Shown one piece after another: positions 6,513-12,832 of a stretch of 13,219 nucleotides of DNA. Position 1 is the stretch's first letter. Every line of letters begins with the position of its first letter. Made by a program: the position numbers and the translations under genes. The DNA comes from Methylovulum sp. (GTDB lineage: Bacteria; Pseudomonadota; Gammaproteobacteria; Methylococcales; Methylomonadaceae), in assembly GCA_004299465.1 (NCBI GenBank), contig SCST01000549.1:1-13219 (forward strand), written 5' to 3'. The notes beneath the pieces are model-generated. The model was not told the origin of the DNA, did no database searches, and saw only the letters and a list, made by a program, of their open reading frames with translations.

Positions 6513-7861
6513 ACCGGCTCCTGTTGGGCTATGGCGGCATAGAGAATTTCGGCGATATGCCGCGGCTTGCCGAAGCCGCCGTTGGCAATCTGTTGTTGGC
6601 ACGAAAAACCGTTAGCGACTACCGCCGCTTGCGGTTCGGCGCGCAGGGCTGGGAACAGCGCTTGTTCGGCCATCGCCTGCGAGGCGGTGTAATGCTCCGC
6701 TTCCAGGCCGAAATGCCCGGCCATGCCGCAGCAGGACGATTCGATCAATTCGAAGTCGAGACCGGCTACGGTTTTCAGCACCTTGCGCATCGCTTTCATT
6801 GCGCCGACGGCTTTCTGGTGGCAATGGCCATGCACCAGCATGCGTTCGCCATCGGACTTGAATGCCAACGGCCAGCGATTGGCGGTCTGCTCCCTCGCGA
6901 TAAATTCTTCCAGCAACAGCACGCGCTCGGCCAATCGGCTTGCCGCATCGCCCAAGCCTAGTTTCAGGTATTCGTCGCGCAAGCTCAATATGCAGGACGG
7001 TTCCAGGCCGATGATAATGCGGCCGGCGTCGACATGCGGCTGTAAAGCCTGCAACAATCGTGTGGCTTCGTTTTGGGCCTTAGCTATCATGCCGTTGGCA
7101 AAATAGGTGCGTCCGCAGCACAACGAATCGTGTTCGTCCGCCAAGCCGACAGTCTGCACCGTATAGCCCGCGGCACTGAGCAGCTTGATGGCGGCTTCGG
7201 CGACTGCGGGGTTGAAACGGCGGTTGAAGGTATCGACGAATAACACGACTTCACGAGTCGGTGTGCTTGATTCGGGAAGCAAGATGTTTTCCGTGGCGGG
7301 TTTCTTGCTGCGGTCATATGCGGCCGGAACCGGCAACGGCGCTTTTGCGGTGATACCCAAGCTGCGTTCGAGAAGATGTGCGAGCCAGGCGTGCTGATTG
7401 CGCCAGACCACCAGCTTCCTGATTAGCGGCCAGCGCAGCAGCCTGGGCAGATGCGCCCACAGCGTATGGCGCAACGGCAGGCCGCCGGATTGACGGCGTT
7501 GGGCCAGGTATTCGGCCTTGATCAGCGCCATATCGAGTTCGTTTTCGCATTCGCGCTTGCAGCCTTTGCAACTGACGCACAAATTCATCGCTTCGGCCAG
7601 TTCAGGATCGAACAGCGCGTCGTCATCGGCGGCATTTAGTGCCGTCTTCAATAACTTGACCCGGCCGCCCGGCGATAAGGCCGGCTTGCCGGTGACCCTG
7701 AAACTCGGGCACATCACGCCTTTGCCGGCCTGCTCGCACTGGCGGCTGGCGATGCATACCGCAACCGCCTTGGCAAAATCGCCGCCGCTTTTGGGTATGT
7801 CGGCATAGGCATCGCCCATGCCGGCGTTTTGATAATCGGACCAATCGAGAAAAAGCTTCAT
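6509..7861 (-). CDS. Fe-S oxidoreductase subunit, like the C-terminal half of FAD/Fe-S 2-hydroxyacid dehydrogenases
   Basis: About 450 aa. It has two [4Fe-4S]-type cysteine groups, CX5CX8CP (Cys36, 42, 51) and CVSCKGCKREC (95, 98, 101, 105). Two CCG-type repeats follow: LCCGRTYF (Cys248-249) with EPSC (290), then HGHCHQKA (347), SCCGMAGHFG (377-378) and GFSC (421). This order matches the C-terminal part of the roughly 1000-aa YdiJ/D-lactate-dehydrogenase-type flavoproteins, where it passes electrons from the FAD domain. Here it stands alone, and no FAD domain is encoded before it. ATG at 7861 gives the start MKLFLDWSDYQNAG; an upstream in-frame ATG at 7909 lacks a ribosome site. The stop overlaps the AAA ATPase start, so the two are probably made together. 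The electron donor and substrate are unknown. Confidence 0.88.
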   Translation of the reverse strand: MKLFLDWSDYQNAGMGDAYADIPKSGGDFAKAVAVCIASRQCEQAGKGVMCPSFRVTGKPALSPGGRVKLLKTALNAADDDALFDPELAEAMNLCVSCKGCKRECENELDMALIKAEYLAQRRQSGGLPLRHTLWAHLPRLLRWPLIRKLVVWRNQHAWLAHLLERSLGITAKAPLPVPAAYDRSKKPATENILLPESSTPTREVVLFVDTFNRRFNPAVAEAAIKLLSAAGYTVQTVGLADEHDSLCCGRTYFANGMIAKAQNEATRLLQALQPHVDAGRIIIGLEPSCILSLRDEYLKLGLGDAASRLAERVLLLEEFIAREQTANRWPLAFKSDGERMLVHGHCHQKAVGAMKAMRKVLKTVAGLDFELIESSCCGMAGHFGLEAEHYTASQAMAEQALFPALRAEPQAAVVANGFSCQQQIANGGFGKPRHIAEILYAAIAQQEPV

Positions 7862-7932
7862 CACTGTTTGCTGGGGTAAATAACAGCTTCCAAGCAAAAA
7901 CAGCGCCATGTGTGGACTATAGCATTAGCGGG

Positions 7933-7979
7933 AAGCGCGGCGGCTTGTTTTGTAGCAAAGCCTACAATCGGCCGCGCTT
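7933..7979. repeat. Nested inverted repeat upstream of the Fe-S gene
   Basis: AAGCGCGGC (7933-7941) and GCCGCGCTT (7971-7979) form 9-bp perfect outer arms. Inside them TTGTAG (7950-7955) and CTACAA (7962-7967) form inner arms around CAAAGC. The structure lies about 70 bp upstream of the Fe-S gene start, where a promoter or operator would be expected. It could be an operator, a cruciform or a mobile palindromic element. Confidence 0.45.
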
Positions 7980-8079
7980 ATAGGACGTTTCATAACAGCG
8001 TTTCAGGGAGGCAGGGTACGCATTGCGTATCTTTTCGGAGGGTGAACAGCAATAAGATTAGGCTGCTAATGACATCTGC

Positions 8080-8133
8080 TGTAGGGCGTGCCGTGCGCGC
8101 CTGGGAGTTAAGGCGCGCACGGCACGCCCTACA
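8080..8133. repeat. Perfect 22-bp inverted repeat, REP/REPIN-like palindrome
   Basis: The arm starting TGTAGGGCGTGCCGTGC at 8080-8101 is exactly mirrored at 8112-8133, with a 10-nt loop (TGGGAGTTAA). The ends read GTAG...CTAC, the tetranucleotide that marks REP sequences mobilised by RAYT transposases. There is no T-run, so it is not a standard terminator. It lies in the divergent gap between the Fe-S gene and the gene at 8210. The pairing is seen directly; the REP assignment is inference. Confidence 0.7.
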
Positions 8134-8209
8134 TCTCTTGATAAGCAGCGACGGCACAATCATTGCTTTTAAACGGCATTTACCTTACAAACTGAATGGA
8201 AAATAAACG

Positions 8210-8518
8210 ATGAACATCGAAAACTGCGAATGCCGTTATTTTATAAGCTATAGCGGCATTAAATTACCGCTGAAACTGGTTGACCCGCTGATCGAAGCCA
8301 ACCTGCAAAACCGCAATACCTTCTTTAAGGGTTATTTCGACGGGCAAGACCGGCTATTACTGTGCCAGAAAGTGGTTTACGGAGAAGTCGAACTGGAACA
8401 CCGCTACGATTATTACGACAGCGGTGTGCTGCAACAGGCAGAGATTACCGATGTGGACGGCGAAGTAACATTGTTGCGGTTTGATGAGACCGGCGCGCCG
8501 CTTGGCAGTCCGGGTTGA
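8210..8518 (+). CDS. Small conserved protein of unknown function (possibly DUF6156)
   Basis: 102 aa, soluble, acidic, with no signal or membrane segment. The N-terminal RYFISYSGIKLPLKLVDPL resembles, from memory, the DUF6156 family of short proteobacterial proteins, for which I know no function. The remainder, with FKGYFDGQDRLLLCQKVVYGEVELEHRYDYYDSGVLQQAEI, reads like a small antiparallel beta-sheet domain. The ATG follows GGAAAATAAACG, a modest ribosome site. Its upstream side carries the 22-bp palindrome at 8080-8133, and it converges on srmB with only 20 bp between the stops. Composition and clean reading frame support a real gene; family assignment is moderate. Confidence 0.78.
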   Translation: MNIENCECRYFISYSGIKLPLKLVDPLIEANLQNRNTFFKGYFDGQDRLLLCQKVVYGEVELEHRYDYYDSGVLQQAEITDVDGEVTLLRFDETGAPLGSPG

Positions 8519-8538
8519 ACGGACAACGCTTTCGCCAC

Positions 8539-9870
8539 CTAACTGGCCGGGTTTATATCGGGTTTATTGCTCGGTGCGCGCCGCTTGCCGATATTTTTTT
8601 TGTCTCGGTGGCGTATCTTGACTTTTTCGGCGGCGGCTTTTTTAGGCTCGCGTTTTATTTTACTGCCCGCCGCCTTGCCGGATGACTTGAGTTTTTTCGG
8701 GCCTTTGTAACTACCTTCCAGTTCCTTGATCGTGCGGCGTTCAAACTTCTGTTTTAAAAACCGCTGTATGCCCGACATTAAATTCCATTCCGTGCTCTTT
8801 ACCAGCGCAACGGCCAGGCCCTGTTCATCGGCTCGACCGGTCCGTCCGATGCGGTGGATATAATCAATGCCGTTCCTCGGCACATCGAAATTAATGACCA
8901 GGTTAACGCCTTTGACATCCAGCCCGCGCGCGGCAAGGTCGGTAGATACGACGATATTGACGATGCCGTCACGGAACAAGCTCATCATGCGATTCCGGTC
9001 TTTCTGGTCCATTTCGCCGTGCAGCACGCCGACGCGCAGCTTTTGCCCGCGTAACGGGCCTTGCAGCTCAACGGCTTTCAAACGGGTATTCGTGAATACC
9101 AGCGCCTTGTCGTAAGTCTCATTGAGCAGAATCCACGCCAGCAGTTTTTGCTTGTGGTCATTATCGTCAGCCAGGACGATTTGCTGCTGAATATTGCTGT
9201 GCCCGTCATGCAGGGTATTTAAGGCGACCGTCTTGTAATGGTTTTTAAGTATCCTGTCGGCGATTTTAATCACGCCGTAATGCGTCAGCGTCGCCGAAAA
9301 CAGTAGGGTTTGCCGTTCGTCATTGCAATGCCCGGCAATGGCCAGCACATCGTCGCTAAAGCCCATATCCAGCATGCGGTCGGCTTCATCGAGGATTAAC
9401 ACGTCCAGGTGGCTGAAATCGGCCGCGTCCTGGTTGATCAATTCCAGCAGACGGCCCGGCGTCGCGATGATAATTTCGGCATTGCGCCGTAGCGCACCTT
9501 GCTGCTGTTTGAAATCTTCGCCGCCGGTAATCAAGCCGATTTTCAATTCGGTAAATTCGGCCAGCGCCCGGCATTGATTATACGTTTGCTGCGCCAGTTC
9601 ACGCGTCGGTGCTAGGATCAACGCGCGCGTGCCGAATAATGTCGAGCGCCGGCTCAACAGGTGATGCAGCGTAGGCAGCAAAAAGGCGGCGGTTTTACCG
9701 CTGCCCGTTTCGGCGCTGACCAGCAGGTCTTTATGCTCCAATGCCGGCGGAACGGCTTGCTGCTGTACCGGCGTGGGCTGTTCAAAGCCGATTTTTTCGA
9801 CGGCTTTAAGTAATTCTTCTGCGAGTGATAGACTGGAAAACGATAAGGGTGACTCTGTTGTATGCGGCAT
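8539..9870 (-). CDS. srmB: DEAD-box ATP-dependent RNA helicase, SrmB-like
   Basis: 443-aa RNA helicase, probably unwinding RNA in large ribosomal subunit assembly if it is a true SrmB. All superfamily 2 motifs are present: Q motif PTPVQ (32-36), Walker A AETGSGKT (53-60), PTRELA (88-93), GG (116-117), TPGR (137-140), DEAD (161-164), SAT (192-194), STDLAARGLD (309-318) and HRIGRTGR (339-346). The C-terminal tail is lysine-rich and ends in KIRHRDKKNIGKRRAPS (418-434). This closely matches the tail of E. coli SrmB and sets it apart from RhlE, DbpA and DeaD. A perfect TATAAT lies at 9939-9934 on the minus strand, about 65 bp upstream. No strong ribosome site precedes the ATG. The helicase call is certain; the SrmB subclass is likely. 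Confidence 0.95.
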   Translation of the reverse strand: MPHTTESPLSFSSLSLAEELLKAVEKIGFEQPTPVQQQAVPPALEHKDLLVSAETGSGKTAAFLLPTLHHLLSRRSTLFGTRALILAPTRELAQQTYNQCRALAEFTELKIGLITGGEDFKQQQGALRRNAEIIIATPGRLLELINQDAADFSHLDVLILDEADRMLDMGFSDDVLAIAGHCNDERQTLLFSATLTHYGVIKIADRILKNHYKTVALNTLHDGHSNIQQQIVLADDNDHKQKLLAWILLNETYDKALVFTNTRLKAVELQGPLRGQKLRVGVLHGEMDQKDRNRMMSLFRDGIVNIVVSTDLAARGLDVKGVNLVINFDVPRNGIDYIHRIGRTGRADEQGLAVALVKSTEWNLMSGIQRFLKQKFERRTIKELEGSYKGPKKLKSSGKAAGSKIKREPKKAAAEKVKIRHRDKKNIGKRRAPSNKPDINPAS

Positions 9871-9933
9871 GAATCTGGGTCGGTTTGCGATTGCACAAAC
9901 GGTGTGCGAAAAGCGCTGAGGGAAGTTGCCGCC

Positions 9934-9939
9934 ATTATA
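9934..9939 (-). promoter_or_regulatory. srmB: Probable -10 element for srmB
   Basis: TATAAT is a perfect -10 hexamer on the minus strand, giving a leader of roughly 57 nt to the srmB ATG at 9870. A good -35 at 17 bp is not evident (GATAAT-like sequence there), so the promoter is a moderate prediction. Confidence 0.5.
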
Positions 9940-10023
9940 AACTTTTTGCCGGCAGGATTATCATTAATCGCGCGGCGCTCAACGGGCCCATTATTGCCAA
10001 TCCGCTTTTAACTGTTAAGCTTA

Positions 10024-10149
10024 GGTCTCTTGGGGAAGGTCGCCCAGGATTGGGGCAAAAATAATTTCCGCATTTGGATCTAAAGGCTTTAAAAATCGAC
10101 CACTACCATTAAGTCTGGCCCCCGCCAAACGCAGGGCCTTTATGCAGGC
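10024..10149 (-). other. Start-less 42-codon open frame, possible gene fragment or dispersed repeat in the srmB-rhomboid gap
   Basis: The 338-bp gap between srmB and the rhomboid gene holds a minus-strand frame bounded by stops (TAA at 10152-10150 and TAA at 10023-10021). Its translation is protein-like and low in rare residues, for example LNGSGRFLKPLDPNAEII and APILGDLPQET. It has no ATG or GTG, no ribosome site and no neighbour in the same frame. I cannot name a family. It could be a remnant of a coding sequence, part of a repeated element that happens to be open, or chance. Confidence 0.3.
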
Positions 10150-10150
10150 T

Positions 10151-10178
10151 TAGCGGCAACGATGCTAATTAGCCGCTA
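10151..10178 (+). promoter_or_regulatory. Small hairpin in the leader of the rhomboid gene
   Basis: TAGCGGC (10151-10157) and GCCGCTA (10172-10178) form a perfect 7-bp stem with a 14-nt loop, followed by the AT-rich TAAATTTTATTA. It ends 30 nt before the rhomboid ATG, so it could be an attenuator, the end of an upstream transcript, or an operator-like site. Confidence 0.35.
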
Positions 10179-10208
10179 TAAATTTTATTACCGACAAGAG
10201 GTTACACC

Positions 10209-10898
10209 ATGATACCAATTAGAGACACCGCGCCCTGCTATTCAAAGCCTTTGGTAACCTGGGGCATCATGGCGGTTTGCATTGTCGTGTTTGTCGCCAT
10301 GTATTTCATGCCCGACGCCCAAAGCCTTAGGCTGATCAACCTTTACGGTATGGTACCGGTGCGTTATTCGCATGGTTGGGCCAATTATAACGGCATGCCG
10401 TTTGACGGCTATTTGTCATTTGTCACTAACCTGTTTTTACATGCAAGCTGGTGGCATTTGATCATGAACATGTGGTTTATGTGGATTTTTGCCGATAATG
10501 TCGAGGACCGGATGGGTCGCCTCCCGTTTCTTGTTTTTTACCTGGTCTGCGGCCTTTTCGCGACCATTTTGCAGTGGTATTTCGACCCTAAGCTGACGAT
10601 CCCGGTCGTAGGCGCATCAGGAGCCATAGCCGGCGTATTGGCCGCGTATTTTTTCCTTTATCCTTTAGAGCGCGTGGTCGTTTGGGTTCCCCTGTTTTTC
10701 CTGCCTATCGTTATTCATGTTCCCGCGATTGCTTTTTTGGGGCTATGGATCATGTTCCAGTTACATAATGCAACCACGTCGATTATTTTTGATAATGTAC
10801 CGGTCGATGTCGCTTGGTGGGCGCATTTAGGCGGATTTATAGCCGGTTCCCTACTGTACCGGTTCTTTGTACGGAAAGAGGCTTATCAAGAAAAATAA
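10209..10898 (+). CDS. Rhomboid-family intramembrane serine protease
   Basis: 229-aa polytopic inner-membrane protease that cleaves transmembrane segments of other proteins. The catalytic serine is in GASGAIAG (Ser137) and the catalytic histidine in WWAHLGGFIAG (His206). The conserved oxyanion and gating residues appear in HASWWHLIMNMWFMWIF (His83 and Asn87). About six hydrophobic segments are visible: 16-34, 70-95, 105-123, 133-152, 158-185 and 205-221. The length fits the basic six-helix bacterial form. The ATG has GAGG-type ribosome sequence (AAGAGGTTACACC) upstream. Substrate is unknown and no obvious substrate gene is nearby; the next plus-strand gene encodes another small membrane protein. 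Confidence 0.95.
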   Translation: MIPIRDTAPCYSKPLVTWGIMAVCIVVFVAMYFMPDAQSLRLINLYGMVPVRYSHGWANYNGMPFDGYLSFVTNLFLHASWWHLIMNMWFMWIFADNVEDRMGRLPFLVFYLVCGLFATILQWYFDPKLTIPVVGASGAIAGVLAAYFFLYPLERVVVWVPLFFLPIVIHVPAIAFLGLWIMFQLHNATTSIIFDNVPVDVAWWAHLGGFIAGSLLYRFFVRKEAYQEK

Positions 10899-10919
10899 AG
10901 TCTTTTAATGGCTTTAAGG

Positions 10920-10925
10920 TATAAT
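10920..10925 (+). promoter_or_regulatory. Possible -10 element for the small membrane protein gene
   Basis: TATAAT is a perfect -10 hexamer, 21 bp after the rhomboid stop, and would give a leader of about 68 nt. The -35 region (AAAGTC at 10897-10902) is poor. This suggests, without proving, that the downstream gene is transcribed at least partly on its own. Confidence 0.4.
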
Positions 10926-10999
10926 TTGAAGCTTAAAAAGGTGCGGCTCCAGAAGGGCCTACACACAGATTTCTTAAAGTTATCCGGATATTGAACCTC

Positions 11000-11326
11000 A
11001 TGAAAAAAGTTAACGTTGCGTTGGTAAGGCTGCTTCAGTTCGTCGTTTTTGTACTCTTCACCTTTATGGTCATAGCCTATTTTGGCGCTATGGTGTTACT
11101 GCCGCTGGATGCCATCGCATTGCTGATAAAGCTGATGGGCGTTGTCGGCCTGCATGGTTTTATCGGGGCATTGATCGCCATCCCGGCGGTGGGTTATTTA
11201 TGCCTTATCGTTTATAAAACGCCGGGGCTTTGCCAGATGGTTATCGATACCGGCGTTGACTTGGTGAAAACCGGCAAAGCCAGGGTCGAAGCGTTTAATG
11301 AAATTGTCGTCGCGGTAAGAGGCTGA
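11000..11326 (+). CDS. Small membrane protein of unknown function, 108 aa
   Basis: Not recognised. It has two long hydrophobic regions (about residues 12-47 and 52-75, including FVVFVLFTFMVIAYFGAMVL and GFIGALIAIPAVGYLCLIVY), so two or three membrane helices. A cytoplasmic-looking tail of about 30 residues follows, ending VKTGKARVEAFNEIVVAVRG. ATG at 11000 gives MKKVNVALVRLLQF with a GGATA-like ribosome sequence; a TTG nine bases upstream is in frame but less likely. It lies about 100 bp downstream of the rhomboid protease on the same strand and ends in a strong terminator, so the two may form one unit. Whether it is a rhomboid partner or substrate is speculation. Confidence 0.75.
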   Translation: MKKVNVALVRLLQFVVFVLFTFMVIAYFGAMVLLPLDAIALLIKLMGVVGLHGFIGALIAIPAVGYLCLIVYKTPGLCQMVIDTGVDLVKTGKARVEAFNEIVVAVRG

Positions 11327-11342
11327 TTTTTTCGATCATGAG

Positions 11343-11375
11343 AGGGAGCACCGTTTAGCGGCGCTCCCTTTTTTT
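11343..11375 (+). terminator. Rho-independent terminator after the small membrane protein gene
   Basis: AGGGAGC at 11343-11349 pairs with GCTCCCT at 11363-11369. An inner CCG/CGG pair surrounds a TTTAG loop, and a run of T follows to 11375. It is a textbook intrinsic terminator 17 nt past the stop. The convergent esterase gene ends inside its T-run. Confidence 0.93.
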
Positions 11376-12048
11376 ATGCTTCGGTAAAAATCGCATTGAT
11401 GAAGGCGGAAATATGCTGTATTTCTTCGATGCACACGGAATGCTCCATCAGGTAATCATGCCATTTGACATGGTAGCCCAGCGCCTCAAGCCCATCTAGC
11501 GCCGCTTTGGCATGTTCAATCGCGATAACGGCATCGAGTATGCCGTGAGCCATAAAAATCGGCGTAGTGTAATTGGCGGACGAACCTTCGGCTTTTAATT
11601 GCTCAACCGTCGGCAAACATGCCGATAACGCAACAATCCCTGCCAACGGCTTCGGGTACCTCAAGCCTGCATGCAATGCAATCACGCCGCCTTGGGAAAA
11701 CCCGGCGAGTAAAATATGCCTGGATGGGATGCCTTTATCGATTTCCTGCTGGATAAGGCGTTCAATCAACCCGGTCGAGCGGTAAATCCCCGCGACATCG
11801 ACATCAGTTTCCAGCGTCATCCCTAAAATATCGTACCAGGCGCGCATTTTCATGCCGCCGTTGATGGTAACGGGCTGGACAGGCGCATTAGGGAAAATAA
11901 AATGGACATGGGCTGCCGCGGCCAGGTGTAAATCAGGGACTATACCTTCAAAATCATGTCCATCCGCCCCCAGGCCATGCAGCCATATCACAGAATATTT
12001 ATGCATTGATGTGGGCGGTATATCAATCATAGTAAGATCAGCGGGCAT
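11374..12048 (-). CDS. Carboxylesterase/phospholipase-type serine hydrolase (alpha/beta fold, PF02230-like)
   Basis: 224-aa soluble esterase of the acyl-protein-thioesterase/carboxylesterase II group, probably hydrolysing short-chain carboxyl esters. The oxyanion strand is WLHGLGADGHDFEG (22-35), the nucleophile elbow is GFSQGG (Ser118), and the acid is Asp172 in HGILDAVI. The family's usual HG-x-x-D is present. The histidine is His203 in MEHSVCIEE, where many relatives have GHS or GHE. The motif FPNAPVQPVTINGG and the MRAWYD segment are typical. Length is normal (about 220 aa). The start at 12048 is the only good ATG, with GGAAAACGAC ahead of it. It is divergent from the DUF3301 gene. The natural substrate cannot be told from sequence. 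Confidence 0.93.
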   Translation of the reverse strand: MPADLTMIDIPPTSMHKYSVIWLHGLGADGHDFEGIVPDLHLAAAAHVHFIFPNAPVQPVTINGGMKMRAWYDILGMTLETDVDVAGIYRSTGLIERLIQQEIDKGIPSRHILLAGFSQGGVIALHAGLRYPKPLAGIVALSACLPTVEQLKAEGSSANYTTPIFMAHGILDAVIAIEHAKAALDGLEALGYHVKWHDYLMEHSVCIEEIQHISAFINAIFTEA

Positions 12049-12204
12049 TGTCGTTTTCCAGGGGTGATTAAAATCGAATCATCAGCATTCTCGATTATAG
12101 TATCCGAAGCTTGGCCAAGCGCAACTATTTCTATCGGATACACGCAGGATTTCATGCAAAGATGGGTACAATACCGGTATGCAAACCCTTTCCCCCTTAA
12201 GGCC

Positions 12205-12543
12205 ATGCTCAATCACATTATTTTGATCTGCTTAATGCTGCTGGGTTTTCTGTACTGGTATAAAGCGCAGGAAATCAAGGAGATTGCATTTAACGCAACC
12301 CGTGCGCATTGCCTGGCCATGGACGTGCAAATGCTTGATGATTATATTGCCACCGACGGCCTTAGCTTAGTAAGAGACGCCGCCGGGGCAATACACTGCC
12401 GACGCAGCTTCCTGTTTGAATTCGCATCCACCGGCGAAAAACGCTATAACGGAAAAATCATCATGCTGGGCCGGCGGGTTGAGTCCATAGACATGGAACC
12501 GTACCGAATCGACCTGACACCACAAACTTTTTCAGGAGTATGA
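12205..12543 (+). CDS. DUF3301-family membrane-anchored protein
   Basis: About 112 aa, function unknown. One N-terminal membrane helix (HIILICLMLLGFLYWY, residues 4-19) is followed by a soluble domain with the family pattern AxxHCxxxxVQLLD...VRD...RRSFLFEFASTGEKRYNGKIIMLGRRVESIDMEPYRI. Here this reads ATRAHCLAMDVQMLDDYIA. From memory DUF3301 proteins in Pseudomonas and relatives are about this long and begin just before the membrane helix. ATG at 12205 was therefore preferred, with AAGG just upstream. The frame is open further left, and ATG at 12154 has an AGGA site, so a longer form is possible. The next gene begins one base after its stop. Confidence 0.85.
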   Translation: MLNHIILICLMLLGFLYWYKAQEIKEIAFNATRAHCLAMDVQMLDDYIATDGLSLVRDAAGAIHCRRSFLFEFASTGEKRYNGKIIMLGRRVESIDMEPYRIDLTPQTFSGV

Positions 12544-12544
12544 C

Positions 12545-12832
12545 ATGAAACACTGCCCGTCATGCGGTCACGAACGCAACAATAACGATATGCGCTGCCC
12601 GGAATGCGGCCGTTTTTACTCAAGAGTAATCGAGCTGATTGACGAAGCCGCCGCCGATGAAGAAAAAAACACACTGCGCGGACGCTACCAACGCATCCTG
12701 GAGTCAGGCAATATCAAACAGGCGCTGCTGCTGGAATGGCGGCAGATAAGAGCCGGGCTGTCCAGGCAGGCGTTATTTGCACTGTTTGTTATTTTTGCGT
12801 TTGTTTTTGCGTTGATCATTACGGTGCTGTGA
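12545..12832 (+). CDS. Zinc-ribbon protein with C-terminal membrane anchor, 95 aa
   Basis: Not a named family. Two CxxC knuckles (CPSC, Cys4 and Cys7; CPEC, Cys18 and Cys21) form a compact zinc ribbon at the N-terminus. A charged helical middle follows (about 28-72, with EAAADEEKNTLRGRYQRILE). One hydrophobic segment lies at the very end (about 75-95, ALFALFVIFAFVFALIITVL), so it is probably tail-anchored with the ribbon in the cytoplasm. The start is well supported by AGGAG seven bases upstream. Its ATG comes one base after the DUF3301 stop, so the two are co-translated. Its last 14 bp overlap the end of the nitrate reductase gene on the opposite strand. Confidence 0.85.
   Translation: MKHCPSCGHERNNNDMRCPECGRFYSRVIELIDEAAADEEKNTLRGRYQRILESGNIKQALLLEWRQIRAGLSRQALFALFVIFAFVFALIITVL

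Noticed and set aside
6513..6602. Thirty-codon N-terminal extension of the AAA ATPase
   Set aside because: It overlaps the end of the Fe-S gene, and ATG at 6512 has AGGAG at ideal spacing.
6314..6961. Plus-strand open frame of 215 codons
   Set aside because: Antisense to the Fe-S and AAA genes; no recognisable domain or ribosome site.
7910..8206. Plus-strand 98-codon open frame
   Set aside because: It runs through both inverted repeats, starts without a ribosome site and has arginine/alanine-rich, non-conserved composition; treated as intergenic.
7910..8209. Search for the missing FAD half of the Fe-S protein upstream
   Set aside because: No minus-strand frame with FAD-binding motifs is present; only the two inverted repeats were found.
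10113..10140. GGCCC/GGGCC short stem followed by TTTAT upstream of the rhomboid gene
   Set aside because: Five-bp stem with a wide loop and a weak tail; not convincing as a terminator.
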